Part shown: in pieces, positions 44,562 through 55,989 of the stretch
Layout: every line of letters starts with the position of its first letter
Position numbering within the stretch: the first letter of the stretch is position 1
Source of the DNA: Callorhinus ursinus
Taxonomy: Eukaryota > Chordata > Mammalia > Carnivora > Otariidae
DNA: 64,000 bases
Assembly (NCBI RefSeq): GCF_003265705.1
Contig: NW_020312817.1
Location: 49,543,172-49,607,171 of the forward strand
Reading direction: 5' to 3'
The notes under the pieces: model-generated
Told to the model about the DNA's origin: nothing
Databases searched by the model: none
What the model saw: the letters and a program-made list of their open reading frames with translations, nothing else
Position numbers and translations under genes: made by a program

Positions 44562-45228
44562 CACCTGAGTTGCTTTAAGCGTTGACCAGATGTCTCTGTC
44601 AGTTTCTTCCAAGGGTACTCACTCAGGAGCAGTTGTCCTATAGTCCTAGAATATAGAACACTGGTTCCAGGGAATAACCCCATTTCCACCCTTGGGTGAC
44701 CTTGCACTAGGGTCACTGTTGCTCCCCAGCAGAGACATTCTGGAGAACCATCCCCCTCTCCACAGAGGAGTAGACATAAGGGCTGCAAGAGGGGTCTGCC
44801 TCAGTTGGAATCACTCAGAGTCTCCTTGCAGTAGGGGAGTAAGCTGACGGCTCTGCTTAAGTACACATTGATTAAAGACAGGAGGAATTTGATATTTTGC
44901 TTTTCCAATCCCTGGAATTCATCAGTTCAGCTTAGTTTCACTTGGAGAAAACCGTAAGTCTATACATGGCTCAAAGAAGCACTGACTCTGGGCCAAAGAT
45001 AGCAGTGAGGCAATCAGGTGCCCAAGGCTTGCAATTTAAGGTGGAACACACTCCCAAGTCCAAGCCGGGTGCTTGAACAAATCTGAGAGTGAGTAGCCTC
45101 TTTAAATTTTGTGTCCTAGGCACCAAACCTGCCTGATTGCTAATCCCCACTCAGCTTTGACTAGCTCCTCCCCAGCTTACCTGTACTGCAGCCCAGCTCT
45201 TCCCGTGGCCAACCAGCAAGTCTTTGCT

Positions 45229-48200
45229 ATGTTGCAGTGGTCTCTACTCAGCACCCTGGTCTGGAGCCCTGGCTCTGTCCTGCTCATGCTTGTCCTCCTT
45301 AGACTAAGTGTGCGACTCTGGCATGAGTCTCATCTTTGGGATCTCCAGCAGTGCTCCACAGACCTAACGGGGAAGACAGCAGTGGTGACTGGAGCCAACA
45401 GTGGTGAGTTTTCTTCTCATCCTGCTACCTCACTAGGTGCCTCAATCCCCCACAGTCCCAGTGGGGAGGGTGGGGGTGTGGACCAGCACCTCTCCTCATT
45501 CCCCAGGCTAGCCTACTCTGAAGCTGTCCTCCTATAGGCATCGGGAAGGTTGTATCCCAGGAGCTGGCCCACCGCGGGGCCCGTGTAATCCTTGCCTGCC
45601 GTAACCAGAAGCGTGGACAGCAAGCCCTGGCTGAGATCCAAGTAGCCTCAAAGGGCAACTGCCTCCTGCTTGGCCAGGTGGACTTGAGCTCTATGGCCTC
45701 CACCCGGAGATTTGCTCAGTGGCTTCTGCAGGAGGCTCCTGAGATACATCTGCTGGTTAACAATGCTGGAATCTGCGGTATGTTTTCCCCCGGACACATC
45801 TCAGGAGGCTCCTTTCCAGTTCAGGGACCCTAAAACAGGCATCCACCAAACCTAACCTGTGCATCCTGCTGAAAAACTTGAATTCATACACGACCCTAAA
45901 CAACCTCCCTTAAGTTTTTGGCCCCATCCGTGCACATACATGTTCCTGTGCCGTATCTACTGAACGCCAATCTTTCTCCCAGATCGTGTATCCTTCCATT
46001 ACCCACTACCTGTGTTCTCATCTCCCAGGGTTCCCCAAGACACTTACCCCAGAGGGCCTTGATCTCACCTTTGCCACCAACTATGTTGGGCCCTTCTTGC
46101 TTACAAATCTACTCCAAGGTAAGGAAGAATGGGTGCCTCCCTTCTGTGCCACCCTTGCTTCTCCATTACCCTGGCATTTTCCTGGCTTACTGTCTCCATG
46201 GCCACTTCCTTTCCCTTGGCCCCAGCTGCTCACTGAGTGATGACCCTGTATGCCTTTTCCCCACACACAGCAGGGGACCCACCTGACACAAGTCAGGAGT
46301 CGGAGGCTGGTAATGAAATCAGTCAGCCCCAAATACAACCAGCAAGGGGATTTAAGATCCCACCTCTCCTTCCCCCAGCTCTGAGTTTTAGCTAGGCCAG
46401 TAGAATCAGTCATCTCAACAAAAGCTTCTTAGGGGAGCACTAGACCACTAGGAACATAGACACCAAGAAGACCTACTTCCTGCTCTCAAATAGCTCAAGA
46501 TCCACCAGGAGTCTAGACAGAACTCATCTCTGTCTTGGGCCCAAGTCCTTTGGCTTTCTGATTTTTTAATACTTTCTGATTAAGGAAGTTTGGGTTCTTC
46601 CTTGGGAGGCTGGGGCAGAGTGAGGGGCAGGTGCCTTCTCCCTAACATTTTCTCCTGGACTGTGTAATAGCCTCTTTAAAATAAAATCAATTGTTTGGGT
46701 TAGGTAATATGTGTCCAAAACACAAAATTGAAAGTGTACAAAAGGGATTACATTTAAAAAAGTCTCCTCCTCTCCTTGAAAATCAGCTACCCATGCCTTT
46801 CTTGGGAGGCAATTCATATTGCCAGGATCTCATGGGCTCTTTAGTGGCTGATTAAATTAGCCCCAACTGGAAAGGGAACAAAGAGCAAGGCAAAACTCTA
46901 TGTATGAGTTCTCAAGTAGTAACTTTTTTCCCCCTTTTGACAAATTTTCACACCCTGTCTGCACCTTGTTTAGTTGTATTTTCTTAAACTGTCTTCTCTC
47001 CTTCCCTTCTCTTTCTCTCTTTTTTAAAAAAGATTTTATTTATTTATCAGAGAGAGAGCAGGAGCAGGGGGAGTGGCAAACAGAATGAGAGGCAGGTTCC
47101 CCCCTGAGCAAGGAGCCTCATGCCGGGCTCCATTCCAGGACCCTGGGATCATGACCTGAGCGGAAGGCAGACGCTTAACCAACTGAGCCACCCAGGCGCC
47201 CCATCTCCTCCCCTTCTCTAATCTATTCTTCTTCCTGCCACTTGTAGAAATCACTTTTCACCATATCACTTGCTTAAGATCCTTGGAAGGTACTCTCTCC
47301 TTTAGAGGAGAAACTCTGAGCCCCTTTTATCCATGCACAGACCCCTGCAGACTGAGAGCCTCACCTCCTGCCCTTCCTGAATCCACACTCTCCTCTCCAG
47401 CAGACAGTCTGTAGCTTTGCTCTGTAGCTCTTGGACCTTGCTTTTTCCCCCTCTGGCTCTGTGTTTTGCACATGTGCTTGCCTCTATGTGGAATATCCTT
47501 TCCCACTCTTTTAGCTGACCAACTTTAGTTCCTCCGCCAAGACTCAGCACAGATACTGCCTGTGCTGTGGGTCCTGCCCTTTGCCTCCCCCAGCAGTGCC
47601 CCATTTACAGGGCTCCCTCAGCCCTTGTACACATCCCTGTTCCCACATCGACACTGTTCCATGAGCATCAGTCTCCAACTAGGCTGTGAGCCCCTTTGGC
47701 CTTTATATCACTATGCCTGCAAGTCTGGGGTCTGTTCTCTTTAAGAATAATTTTCTCTCCAGCAAATTTTGGCTGAATACCACCTGCTCAAATTTTTATT
47801 TGTGATTCGTAATTTAAATGTATGGTTCAAAAGACTTTTGGCATTTTTAACACTGTAAATTCATATGTGACAACTACTATTTTTCATATTTTATATAATC
47901 CAGACTTCAGATAGACAGTAGCATATTTTTTTTTAAAGATTTAACTTGTACTATTGATTGTAATTTCATTTTTGTTACTTTGGAAGATAGTTGGGTTTTA
48001 AAAGATTTTATTTATTTGTCAGAGAGAGAAAGAGAGAGAATGCACAAGCAGGGGGAGCTGCAGGCAGAGGGAGAAGCAGGCTCCCCGCCAGGACCCTGGG
48101 ATCATGACCTGAGCTGAAGGCAGACGCTTAACCGACTGAGCCACCCAGGCATCCCGATAGCTGGGGTCTAAAAACAAAACAAAACAAAACAAAACAAAAC

Positions 48201-49779
48201 AAAACAAAACAAACCACTTTCCCAAGTATCTCTACATACCTTTCTTTCCCCCCTCAACCTAGCACCCTTATGTCCTTAGCATCTGTCTCGGTGTCTGCCA
48301 TAATCCAGACACCTAATGAACATCTGTGTGATGAATACATGAAAGACAGCTTTCACATTGTCTCCAACCTCTGCTTTTCTCTCTTAGCTACCAGTGAGGT
48401 AAAATACAAACAGGGTAAAGTAGCTCCAGCTGACAAGTGGGAGAAAAGCAAGACAAAAATCCAAACACTACAATAAAAGAGGAGGAAAAATGTTAGGAAA
48501 TTAGCTAATGAAGATGAAGGCTCCATTCACATTAAGCTGGGGGGTGCCCACTGACCCTATCCTGAAAGCCCTTGGATGGTCTCTGCTCTTTTGGAGTTTC
48601 CTGGAGAGGCAGGTTGGGGAGTGGGCATGGGAATTCACTCCAGAACTTGGATAGAAGGAGTGTGGTCCTCTTTCCACCCAGGGGCCCTACAACGGGCAGG
48701 GTCAGCCCGGGTAGTGAATGTGTCTTCCTTTCGACATGCACATGGGTATATTGATGAGAAACATCTGACAGGGGCTGGTAAGCCTTTGACCTTTAACCAG
48801 AACTACGACTGCAGCAAACTGCTCTTGACCTCCTTCACTGGGGAGCTTGCCCGGAGACTTCAAAGGACAGGTAATTGTCTCTGACACCCCCTACTGCTCC
48901 ATCTCCAGCACCACCTCCCAATACTTCACATCTCATCCCAACATGTCCTGGCCATAAACTGCTCCCCGTGCCCCCCAAGGGCAGCTGTTAATCTCCTCCA
49001 TGTATCATCTGTGCAGCTATGGTTCCCTCAACCCTGTCTTCACATCTCCTTTTCAGTCTTTCCAACTTTCCTGTCACTCACAACACCCCTCTCCTCTCAG
49101 GATTCTCCAAAACCAGCACCATCCACTGCGTTCCTCCTAAAGTTCACCCAGCACTTTCAAATACTTCCATTTCCTCACTGGCTTAAATACCACCATTTGT
49201 CTGAGTTCCGGACGACTGACTTGCCTGGCACCACCCCCAAGTCTCTGGTTCCTTCTGCCCAACAGACCTCATAGGATCCTCCCATCATTGGAGAACCACA
49301 CTTACGCCTTTCTTCCCAATATTCCCCTCTCATTCCACTTTGCACTTTACCCGTGTCCCGTCCTCTCAGGTGTGACTGTGAACTCTGTGGACCCAGGTGT
49401 AGTATACACGGAGATCATGAAGCATTTCTCTTGGCCATACCGCCTCTTGTTCTGGCTCTTCAGCTTCTTCTGTAAGGTGAGTAGAGGGGGAGCTGGCTCA
49501 GCCTGAAGAGGGTGTGGCAGGGCTGTGCTTCTGTGTGTCCCCAGCAAAGCAAAGTCAGCTTGGCATGACTTCCTCTCCTCCCCTCTACAGGATGCCAAAC
49601 AAGGTGCAATCCCAGTCCTCTACCTGAGCTTGGCAAAGGAGCTGGATGGTGTTTCTGGAAAATATTTTAGCAGTTCCTGTATGATAACTCTTCCCACTAA
49701 AGTTGCTCAGGATCCTCAAGTGGCCCAAAGGCTCTGGAATGCTTCTGTCCAGCTAACAAACCTAGATAAGGTGGACTGA
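45229..49779 (+). CDS. Short-chain dehydrogenase, RDH11-14-like
   Basis: Probable membrane-bound NADP(H)-dependent retinal/aldehyde reductase of the SDR7C (RDH11/12/13/14, DHRS13-like) type; substrate unproven. Six exons: 45229-45403, 45538-45777, 46029-46118, 48682-48870, 49370-49476, 49591-49779; phases agree and give 329 aa. An N-terminal hydrophobic anchor (VLLMLVLLRL, ~18-27) precedes the Rossmann fold. All catalytic elements are present: the cofactor motif TGANSGIG, the NNAG motif, the active-site serine strand VVNVSS and the active-site YDCSK (Y-x3-K). A later PG motif (VDPGVVYTEI) also fits the family. I chose the ATG of MLQWSLL because the anchor follows at the usual distance; an in-frame ATG lies 120 bp upstream at 45109. 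It stands between C2orf81 and the expected DCTN1, where I recall no human coding gene. Intron 3 holds two SINEs. Confidence 0.85.
47021..47202 (-). mobile_element. Can-SINE in SDR intron 3
   Basis: Left end 'tttttaaaaaagattttatt', right end 'ctgagccacccaggcgcccc'. Both flanks are pyrimidine-rich and resemble each other (cttcccttctct / ctccccttctct), consistent with a diverged duplication. Confidence 0.93.
48000..48155 (-). mobile_element. Can-SINE in SDR intron 3
   Basis: Left end 'aaaagattttatttatttgt', right end 'ctgagccacccaggcatccc'. The flanks GATAGTTGGGTTTTAAAA and GATAGCTGGGGTCTAAAA look like a diverged target-site duplication. Confidence 0.9.
48171..48213 (+). repeat. (AAAAC)n microsatellite
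   Basis: Eight to nine AAAAC units just past the reverse SINE, growing out of the A-run of the right-hand flanking duplication. Confidence 0.93.
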
Positions 49780-50172
49780 TCCTCTGTGACCCCTGCCCTA
49801 ACTTGCCATCCTCACTGACTCCCAGCCCTTACTCTGATCATGCTTTTTGTTTATTGGTTCCAAGCATCAATCGTCTTGTCTGATATAATGATCACTTCCT
49901 CTTCCTGTTGGCTTGGGGCATGAAAGCTCAGATTAGCCAGAGGATAGTTTCACCTTCTACTTTCCTGCCAGTTCTCTGATGGAAGTATTCATCCCTTGGC
50001 AACTAGGATCTCCAAACCTACAGAGTCCCGCTTTGTGGTGACAGGGAGTAAAACTCCTTCCAGTGGGAATTAGGGGTACTGGTAAGAAGGGAAACTTCCA
50101 CCTGTACCTCTTGGTTTCTACACGTATGCTTCCTGGTTTGGGGGGAAGACAGTACCACACAGTGCCCTCTTG

Positions 50173-50178
50173 ATTAAA
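50173..50178 (+). terminator. SDR gene polyadenylation signal ATTAAA
   Basis: ATTAAA about 395 bp after the SDR stop codon (cttgattaaagcat). It marks the end of the last gene before the repeat desert. Confidence 0.6.
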
Positions 50179-50405
50179 GCATATAACACACCCTGTAGGA
50201 CAATACTCGTACTTTACAGAGTGTTGTCTCCCAACTGGTACTGTACCTGAGCCTGCAGATGATCATTCCACCTTTCCATCAAACCAAACCAAGATCACAA
50301 GCAACAAGCCAAGCAACAAGATCAGTGAATTCTGGTGCTGGGAGCCCATTGCTTTTCTCCAGGGTCTTTGTTCATCTATATACATTTTGGGATCAGCTCT
50401 TCAAA

Positions 50406-50408
<3 letters not shown>

Positions 50409-50443
<35 letters not shown>
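50409..50443 (+). repeat. (CA)n microsatellite
   Basis: About 17 uninterrupted CA units, a likely polymorphic marker. Confidence 0.95.
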
Positions 50444-50445
<2 letters not shown>

Positions 50446-50992
50446 ATCCTTCCGTGATTCCATTACAGCTACTTGGGAGGATTGGTATTTTTACGATATT
50501 GAATTTTCCTAACCTTGAACAAGGTATACTCCTACCTACTTAACTCTTTTTAATATCTTTACAAAATTTTAAATAATTTTATCTGCAGAGATCTTACACC
50601 GGATTTATTATATTTAATTCAGGTAACTTCATTTTGATGCTATTGTAAATGGTGCCTTAACCTTTGTGTTGATTGTCTATTGAACAACTATAATAAATTG
50701 TCTAATTTTAATGAATTATCTGTAGGTGCTTTGGTTTTTCTACGTAGAACATCACACTGCCTAAGAAAAATAAGTTTTACTTCTTCCCTTTCCACTATTC
50801 TTTTATTTCTTTTTCTAGAAGACATTTATAGATGTTCTAGTATTAAACCGAGCTTGCATTTCTGAAGTAAACCCAATAAACAACCTTGCATTTCCAGTCA
50901 CTGTGTTGTGTAGACATTGCTAAATTGAGCATACTCAGGCTTTTGTTTAGCACTTCGTACCATGTTCATAAATGAGACTGGCCTGTACTTTT

Positions 50993-51096
50993 TTTTAAGT
51001 TTTATTTAAGCCATCTCTACACTCCATGCAGGGCTCTAACTCATGACCCCAAGATGAAGAGTCACACGCTCTTCCAACTGAACCAGCCAGGCACCC
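50993..51096 (-). mobile_element. Short Can-SINE variant, reverse
   Basis: Contains 'gactcttcatcttggggtca' in complement and ends 'ccagccaggcacccc'. Perfect 15-bp duplication CTGGCCTGTACTTTT at 50978-50992 and 51097-51111. Confidence 0.92.
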
Positions 51097-51483
51097 CTGG
51101 CCTGTACTTTTCTTTACCCATATTACCATTGACTTGTTTCACTGCTATGGATCTATTCATTTCATAAAATGAATTGGGGATTTGTGTTAGTCCAGGAGCA
51201 TCATCTGAGAAGCAGATGCCAAGTTGGGATTGAATGTACAAGAAACTCTTTAGGGGAAATGGCTGTGAGAGAAAATGGGAAGGAAGCTGGGAGAAGCTGA
51301 GAGGACCACCAGACTGGGATCCAAGTCTGACCCTGAGAGAGGGAGGGAAAGAAGGCTGGTTGGGAGCCTCAGAGAGTACTGGAAAATTTTTCCATTTTTA
51401 AACTCTCTCTCTTGTTTTGAAAGTATATAATCTGTTCTTTAGTGATTAATCAAAAAATTCAACCTGCATATTTGACTTAACAG

Positions 51484-51690
51484 TCTTTTTTAAAAAAGAT
51501 TTTATTTATTTTAGAGAGCTTGCAGCAAGGGGGGGGGCAGAGGCAGAATCTCAAGCCGACTCCTCAACTCCACGCTGAGTGCAGAGCCCAGGAGAAGCTT
51601 GAGGCTCAAGGCTCCATCTCACAACCCTGAGACCATGACCTGAGCTGAAACCAAGAGCCACTTAACTGACTGAGCCAACAAGGTGCTCCA
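51484..51690 (-). mobile_element. Can-SINE, reverse, diverged
   Basis: Left end 'tttttaaaaaagattttatt', right end 'tgagccaacaaggtgctcca'. Short flanking repeat GACTTAACA on both sides. More diverged than its neighbours. Confidence 0.85.
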
Positions 51691-51762
51691 GACTTAACAC
51701 GTTGTCTCTTTAGTCAGTATTTTTCTACTTCTTTCAAACAATACATAGACGTTAGAATTCTT

Positions 51763-51962
51763 ATTTTTTTTAAGATTTTATTTATTTATTCGACAGAGAG
51801 AGAGACATAGCGAGAGAGGGAACACAAGCAGGGGGAGTGGGAGAGGGAGTAGCAGGCTCCCCGCTGAGCAGGGGGCCCGATGCGGGGCTCGATCCCAGGA
51901 CCCTGGGATCATGACCTGAGCCGAAGGCAGATGCTCAACGGACTGAGCCACCCAGGTGCCCC
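51763..51962 (-). mobile_element. Can-SINE, reverse, with 16-bp duplication
   Basis: Right end 'ctgagccacccaggtgcccc'. Perfect repeat AGACGTTAGAATTCTT at 51747-51762 and 51963-51978. Confidence 0.95.
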
Positions 51963-52214
51963 AGACGTTAGAATTCTTTAACATTAATTATTCCCTTTGA
52001 ATTTACATGCTTTTGTAACCTGATATTTTGATGATATTGTTATTTTGTTAATTGCACAAATCAAATATATTATTATTTTAAATAGTTCATATTTCTGTAG
52101 ATTTACCATATGTTTAATATTTTCTTTGCCTGCTCTTCTTTCTTGTGTCTCAGATCTTCCACCTGGGATTATTTTCCTTTTACCTGAAGTATGTCCTTTT
52201 GAGTTCCTGTCATG

Positions 52215-52825
52215 AGGATTTAAGGTACACAGAATTTTACTAAGACAGTCCCCAAGATTCCTACTCTCTGTGTGCACATTCTGTACAATCTCCTCCCCTC
52301 GAGTGTGAGCAAGAACTCATGAATATGATGGAGTTTCACTCCTGTGATTACCTTATATACTGACAAACAGGGTTTGCTGATGTAATTAAACTGTCATCAG
52401 CTGACTTTGAATTCATCAAAGGGGAGATTATTTTGGGTGGACCTGACCTAATCAGGTGAGCCCTTTAAACGTGTTCAGGTCCTCCCAGATTTCAGAAAGA
52501 TCCTCCTGTTTACCATGAAGAAATAAACTGTCACATTGTGGAGAGGACCACCTGGCCTCTAGGAGTCAAGGCTTCAGTTTTCCAGCCATAATGAACTGGA
52601 TTCTGCCAATACCCAGTGAGTCTGGGAGAGGACCTGGAGCCCAGATGAGACTGCAGCCCTGGGCGACACCATGATTTCAGCCTGGTGACACCCTGAGCAA
52701 AGGACCCAGCTAATCTGTACCCAGACTCCTGATGCATAGAAACCGTGAGACAATACCTGGGTTCTTTCAAGCCACTGAGTGTAGTGATTGGTTATGCAGC
52801 AACAGAAAACTTATACAGGATCTAA
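52215..52825 (+). repeat. MLT1-like LTR (MaLR), solo
   Basis: Motifs in order match MLT1 LTRs: 'agtccccaagattcctactc', 'tgctgatgtaattaaactg', 'acctgacctaatcaggtgag', 'tcaagccactgagtgtagtg' and 'agcaacagaaaacttataca'. No internal retroviral region is present, so it is a solitary LTR. Very old and non-coding. Confidence 0.75.
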
Positions 52826-52845
52826 TGATAATAAACCTTCTCAGT

Positions 52846-53048
52846 GGGGCGCCTGGGTGGCTCAGTCATTAAGCGTCTGCCTTCAGCTCAGGTCATGATC
52901 CTGGGGTCCTGGGATCAAGCCCCGCATCGGGCTCCCTGCTCAGCGGGAAGCCTGTTTCTCCCTCTCCCACTCCCCCTGCTTGTGTTCCTTCTCTCACTGT
53001 GTCTCTCTCTCTCTCTGTCAAATAAATAAATAAAATCTTTAAAAAAAA
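52846..53048 (+). mobile_element. Can-SINE next to the MLT1-like LTR
   Basis: Complete element from 'ggggcgcctgggtggctcag' to 'aaataaataaataaaatctt'. Duplication AAACCTTCTCAGT at 52833-52845 and 53049-53061. Confidence 0.95.
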
Positions 53049-53389
53049 AAACCTTCTCAGTTTTATTGGCTTGAAAATGTCTTTATTTCACCATTTTTGA
53101 GGGATCATCTTGCTGGCTAAGGAATTATAGGCGGGCAGGTATTGTCTTTTATCCCGTTGAGGATAATATTCCTTCATCTTCTGGCTTTCATTGTTGCTAT
53201 GAGAAATCAGATGTTAATCTAACTGCTTTTTTTCTCTCTTGCTCCTTTTATGATGTTATCCTTGTCATCACTTTCCTGCAGCTTCAGTACTGTTAATCCG
53301 GATGTGTATTTCTTTTTGTTTATTCTGGTGGGAATCCTTTGGGTTTCCTGAATCTGAGGATATATATGTCTCTGTATTTCTATTTATTT

Positions 53390-53920
53390 GTTTGATAGAT
53401 TTGACACATTACATTTTGTAAATTTAAGGCATACAGCGTGTTTCTTTGATACATTTATATGTTGTAATATGACTGCTATGGAAGCAATATTTATCACATC
53501 ACATCAGTACAGTACAATATTACTGTCTATATCCATCACACTGTGCATCAGACCTCTATGGCCTATTTGCTACTCTTTACAAGTTTATACCCTTAAACAC
53601 CATTAATCTTATCCTTCCCAACCCTCCTCTCCCAGTAACCACCATTTTACTATTTTTTTCATAGGTTTGACTTTTTTTAGGTTGCATGTATAAATGCTAT
53701 CATACAGTATTTGTCTTTCTCTGTCTGACTTATCTCACTAAGCATAATATGCTCAAGGTCCTTTGTCATGTTGTCATAAATAGCAAGAGATCCTTTTTTC
53801 TCAAGGCTGAATAATATTTCATATATATATATATATATACACATACATATATATGCTCTCTCTATATCATCTTGGAATTTTTTTGGCCACTCATGTGATA
53901 TACATTCTGGTCCCAAACTT
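53390..53920 (-). repeat. L1 3' region, reverse
   Basis: The minus strand encodes a fragment with 'HIMLSEISQTEKDKY', the C-terminal part of L1 ORF2. The adjacent sequence is L1 3' UTR-like and includes an AT microsatellite at 53819-53860. Degenerate. Confidence 0.7.
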
Positions 53921-54429
53921 ATGTCAGTACAAGCTTATTATTTTGAATTACCAGAGAGGATTTTCCCATTACACCCACAAGTAAGGATGAGAAGCTTTTA
54001 TCCTTACTGTTTTCCTCTGTGGGACACTTCTCTTTTTGAAGTTCACTGGGGTGTTACTCCTTGACTCTCCTGGCTTTATGTGTGTATATGTAGGGGGGTG
54101 GTAGTTTTCTATTCCAATCTTCTCTGCTCAACCCCAGATTTGGTTTTCTGTCCCTACTTAAGGCCCTTTAACCCCAGTTCCAGGCCACTAAGGGTTGCTT
54201 TAGCAAACACTGACTCCAATGATCACCTGTGCCTTGGGATTTATAATTTCACATCATCTCTAGCTTCTGAGGAATTCCCTTACTTTCCCACCAATTCATT
54301 TAGGAAATACTGGCAGGTGCATGCATGCACACGCATGTGTGTGTGTGTGTGTGAGAATGTTGCGTTCCAGCATTTTTAGTTGCACTGTATCGGGTAGAAT
54401 TTCCATGATATTTAGTCCTCTATTGCCAG

Positions 54430-55120
54430 AAATGAAAGCACCTATTTATTCCTTCCTTTCTCCTTCCCTCCCTTCTTTCGAGTTTGTATAGCCAATTATT
54501 CCAGCACCATTTTTTGAATAGTGTGTCTCTCTCCCACTGACCAATAATATAAATTGTGTCAAATATCAAATGTTCATATGTATCTATGTTTTAGGTCTAG
54601 ACTCTTTTCTGTTCTAATGGTCTATTTTTTTCTATACCTACATCAGTACCATAGTGCCTTAATTACAATAACTTTAAAATAAGCACTGCCACCCCTGAAC
54701 TGTGTTCTTTTACTTCAGGAATTTCTTGGCTATTTTTGGCCCTGGGCTCTTCTCTACAGATTTACTAATTTGTTAGCATAAACTCCTGGAATATCCTGGT
54801 AGGTTATTGACTGGGATTATTTCAAATACATAAATATGGGATAAAAACTTCTTTATGACATTAAATTCTCCTGTTCATGAATATGCTATATCTCTCATTT
54901 ATTTAGGCTAACTTTAATTCTTCAGTAAGATTTTATAATTTGGTTGTGCACATATTTTGTTAAGTTTATTCAATTTGTATCAATTTCATTTAAAAATTAT
55001 ATTATTTAATTTTTCATTGTTGGTTATGGAAATGTAGCTGATCTTTTATGTGGCTTTTCTATCTAGCCACTTTGCTATTTTTAAATCAGTTCCAATAATT
55101 TCCAGATTATTTTTTTAAAG
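54430..55120 (-). repeat. L1M-like fragment, reverse
   Basis: Contains 'ttattccagcaccatttttt', 'ttctgttctaatggtctatt' and 'acatcagtaccatagtgcct', characteristic antisense L1 motifs. Highly diverged, no open frame. Confidence 0.6.
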
Positions 55121-55130
55121 ACTTTATTTT

Positions 55131-55510
55131 GGGGCACCTGGGCAGCTCAGTCATTAAGCATCTGCCTTTGGCTCAGGTCATGATCACAGGTCCCTGGGAT
55201 CTAGCCCCACATCAGGCTCCCTGCTGAGCAGGGAGCCTGGTTCTCCCTCTCCCACTCCCCCTGCTTGTGTTCCCTCTCTCGCTGTCACTCTCTCTGTCAA
55301 AAAATAAATAAAATCTTTTTTTTTAAGATTTTATTTATTTATTCATGAAAGACAGAGAGGCAGAGGGAGAAGCAGGCTCCCAAGGAGCAGGGTGCGCGAC
55401 GCGGGACTCGATCCCAGGACGCTGGGATCATGACCTGAGCTGAAGGCAGACGCTTAACCATCTGAGCCACCCAGGCGCCCCTAAATAAAATCTTTAAAAA
55501 AAATTAAAAA
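55131..55510 (+). mobile_element. Can-SINE split by a second, reverse SINE
   Basis: The head 'ggggcacctgggcagctcag' begins at 55131 and its tail reaches 55318. The tail resumes after the inserted reverse SINE, at 55482 (taaataaaatctttaaaaa). The two elements form a long imperfect inverted repeat. Confidence 0.88.
55319..55481 (-). mobile_element. Can-SINE inserted in the tail of another Can-SINE
   Basis: Ends in 'ctgagccacccaggcgcccc'. Perfect 14-bp duplication TAAATAAAATCTTT at 55305-55318 and 55482-55495, which is the host SINE's own tail. The reverse element is therefore the younger. Confidence 0.92.
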
Positions 55511-55989
55511 AAGAGAAACTTTTTATGATCGTTCTGGCTTATCCCACAGAGTGGGTTCTTATTACATAGTCCTCAAGGTCCCCTGAGGGGCCATCCTCAC
55601 GCTGTCCCCACCCCTACCCCAGAAAGAAGTGGGGAACAGCAGGCCTGGCTCTCCCTGGGCCACCTTGGCTCCTCACACTCTACCAGTGAGTGGTAACAAA
55701 GCCAAGCAATGATGAATTGAATATTAGGTTCTTTTTTGAAAGGCTAGAGCTCTCATAAAAGTATAAAAAATCAGGGGGAAGAAGGGTTGAAGTTCAATCT
55801 CTAGACTGTCCATTATGAAAGCACTTCCCACATGTAGCTATTGAGTGTGTGAAATGTGGCTGAGGAACTGAATTTTAAATTTAAATTTTAATTAAATTTA
55901 AGTTTAAAAATATATATTCAATCCAGTATTCAAACACTTCTAAATATTTTTGAAACAAGTTGCATACATGAATATACTTCAACTATAAA

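Larger units (their letters stand above)
46290..48660. other. SDR intron 3, repeats only
   Basis: No exon is supported in this 2.5-kb intron. It contains two reverse Can-SINEs, an L2-like reverse fragment at about 47260-47740, A/T-rich DNA and an AAAAC microsatellite. Confidence 0.6.

Noticed and set aside
45109..45228. In-frame upstream ATG extending the SDR protein by 40 residues
   Set aside because: The extension is not typical of RDH-like enzymes, where the membrane anchor starts within the first ~20-30 residues. The later ATG gives the usual layout.
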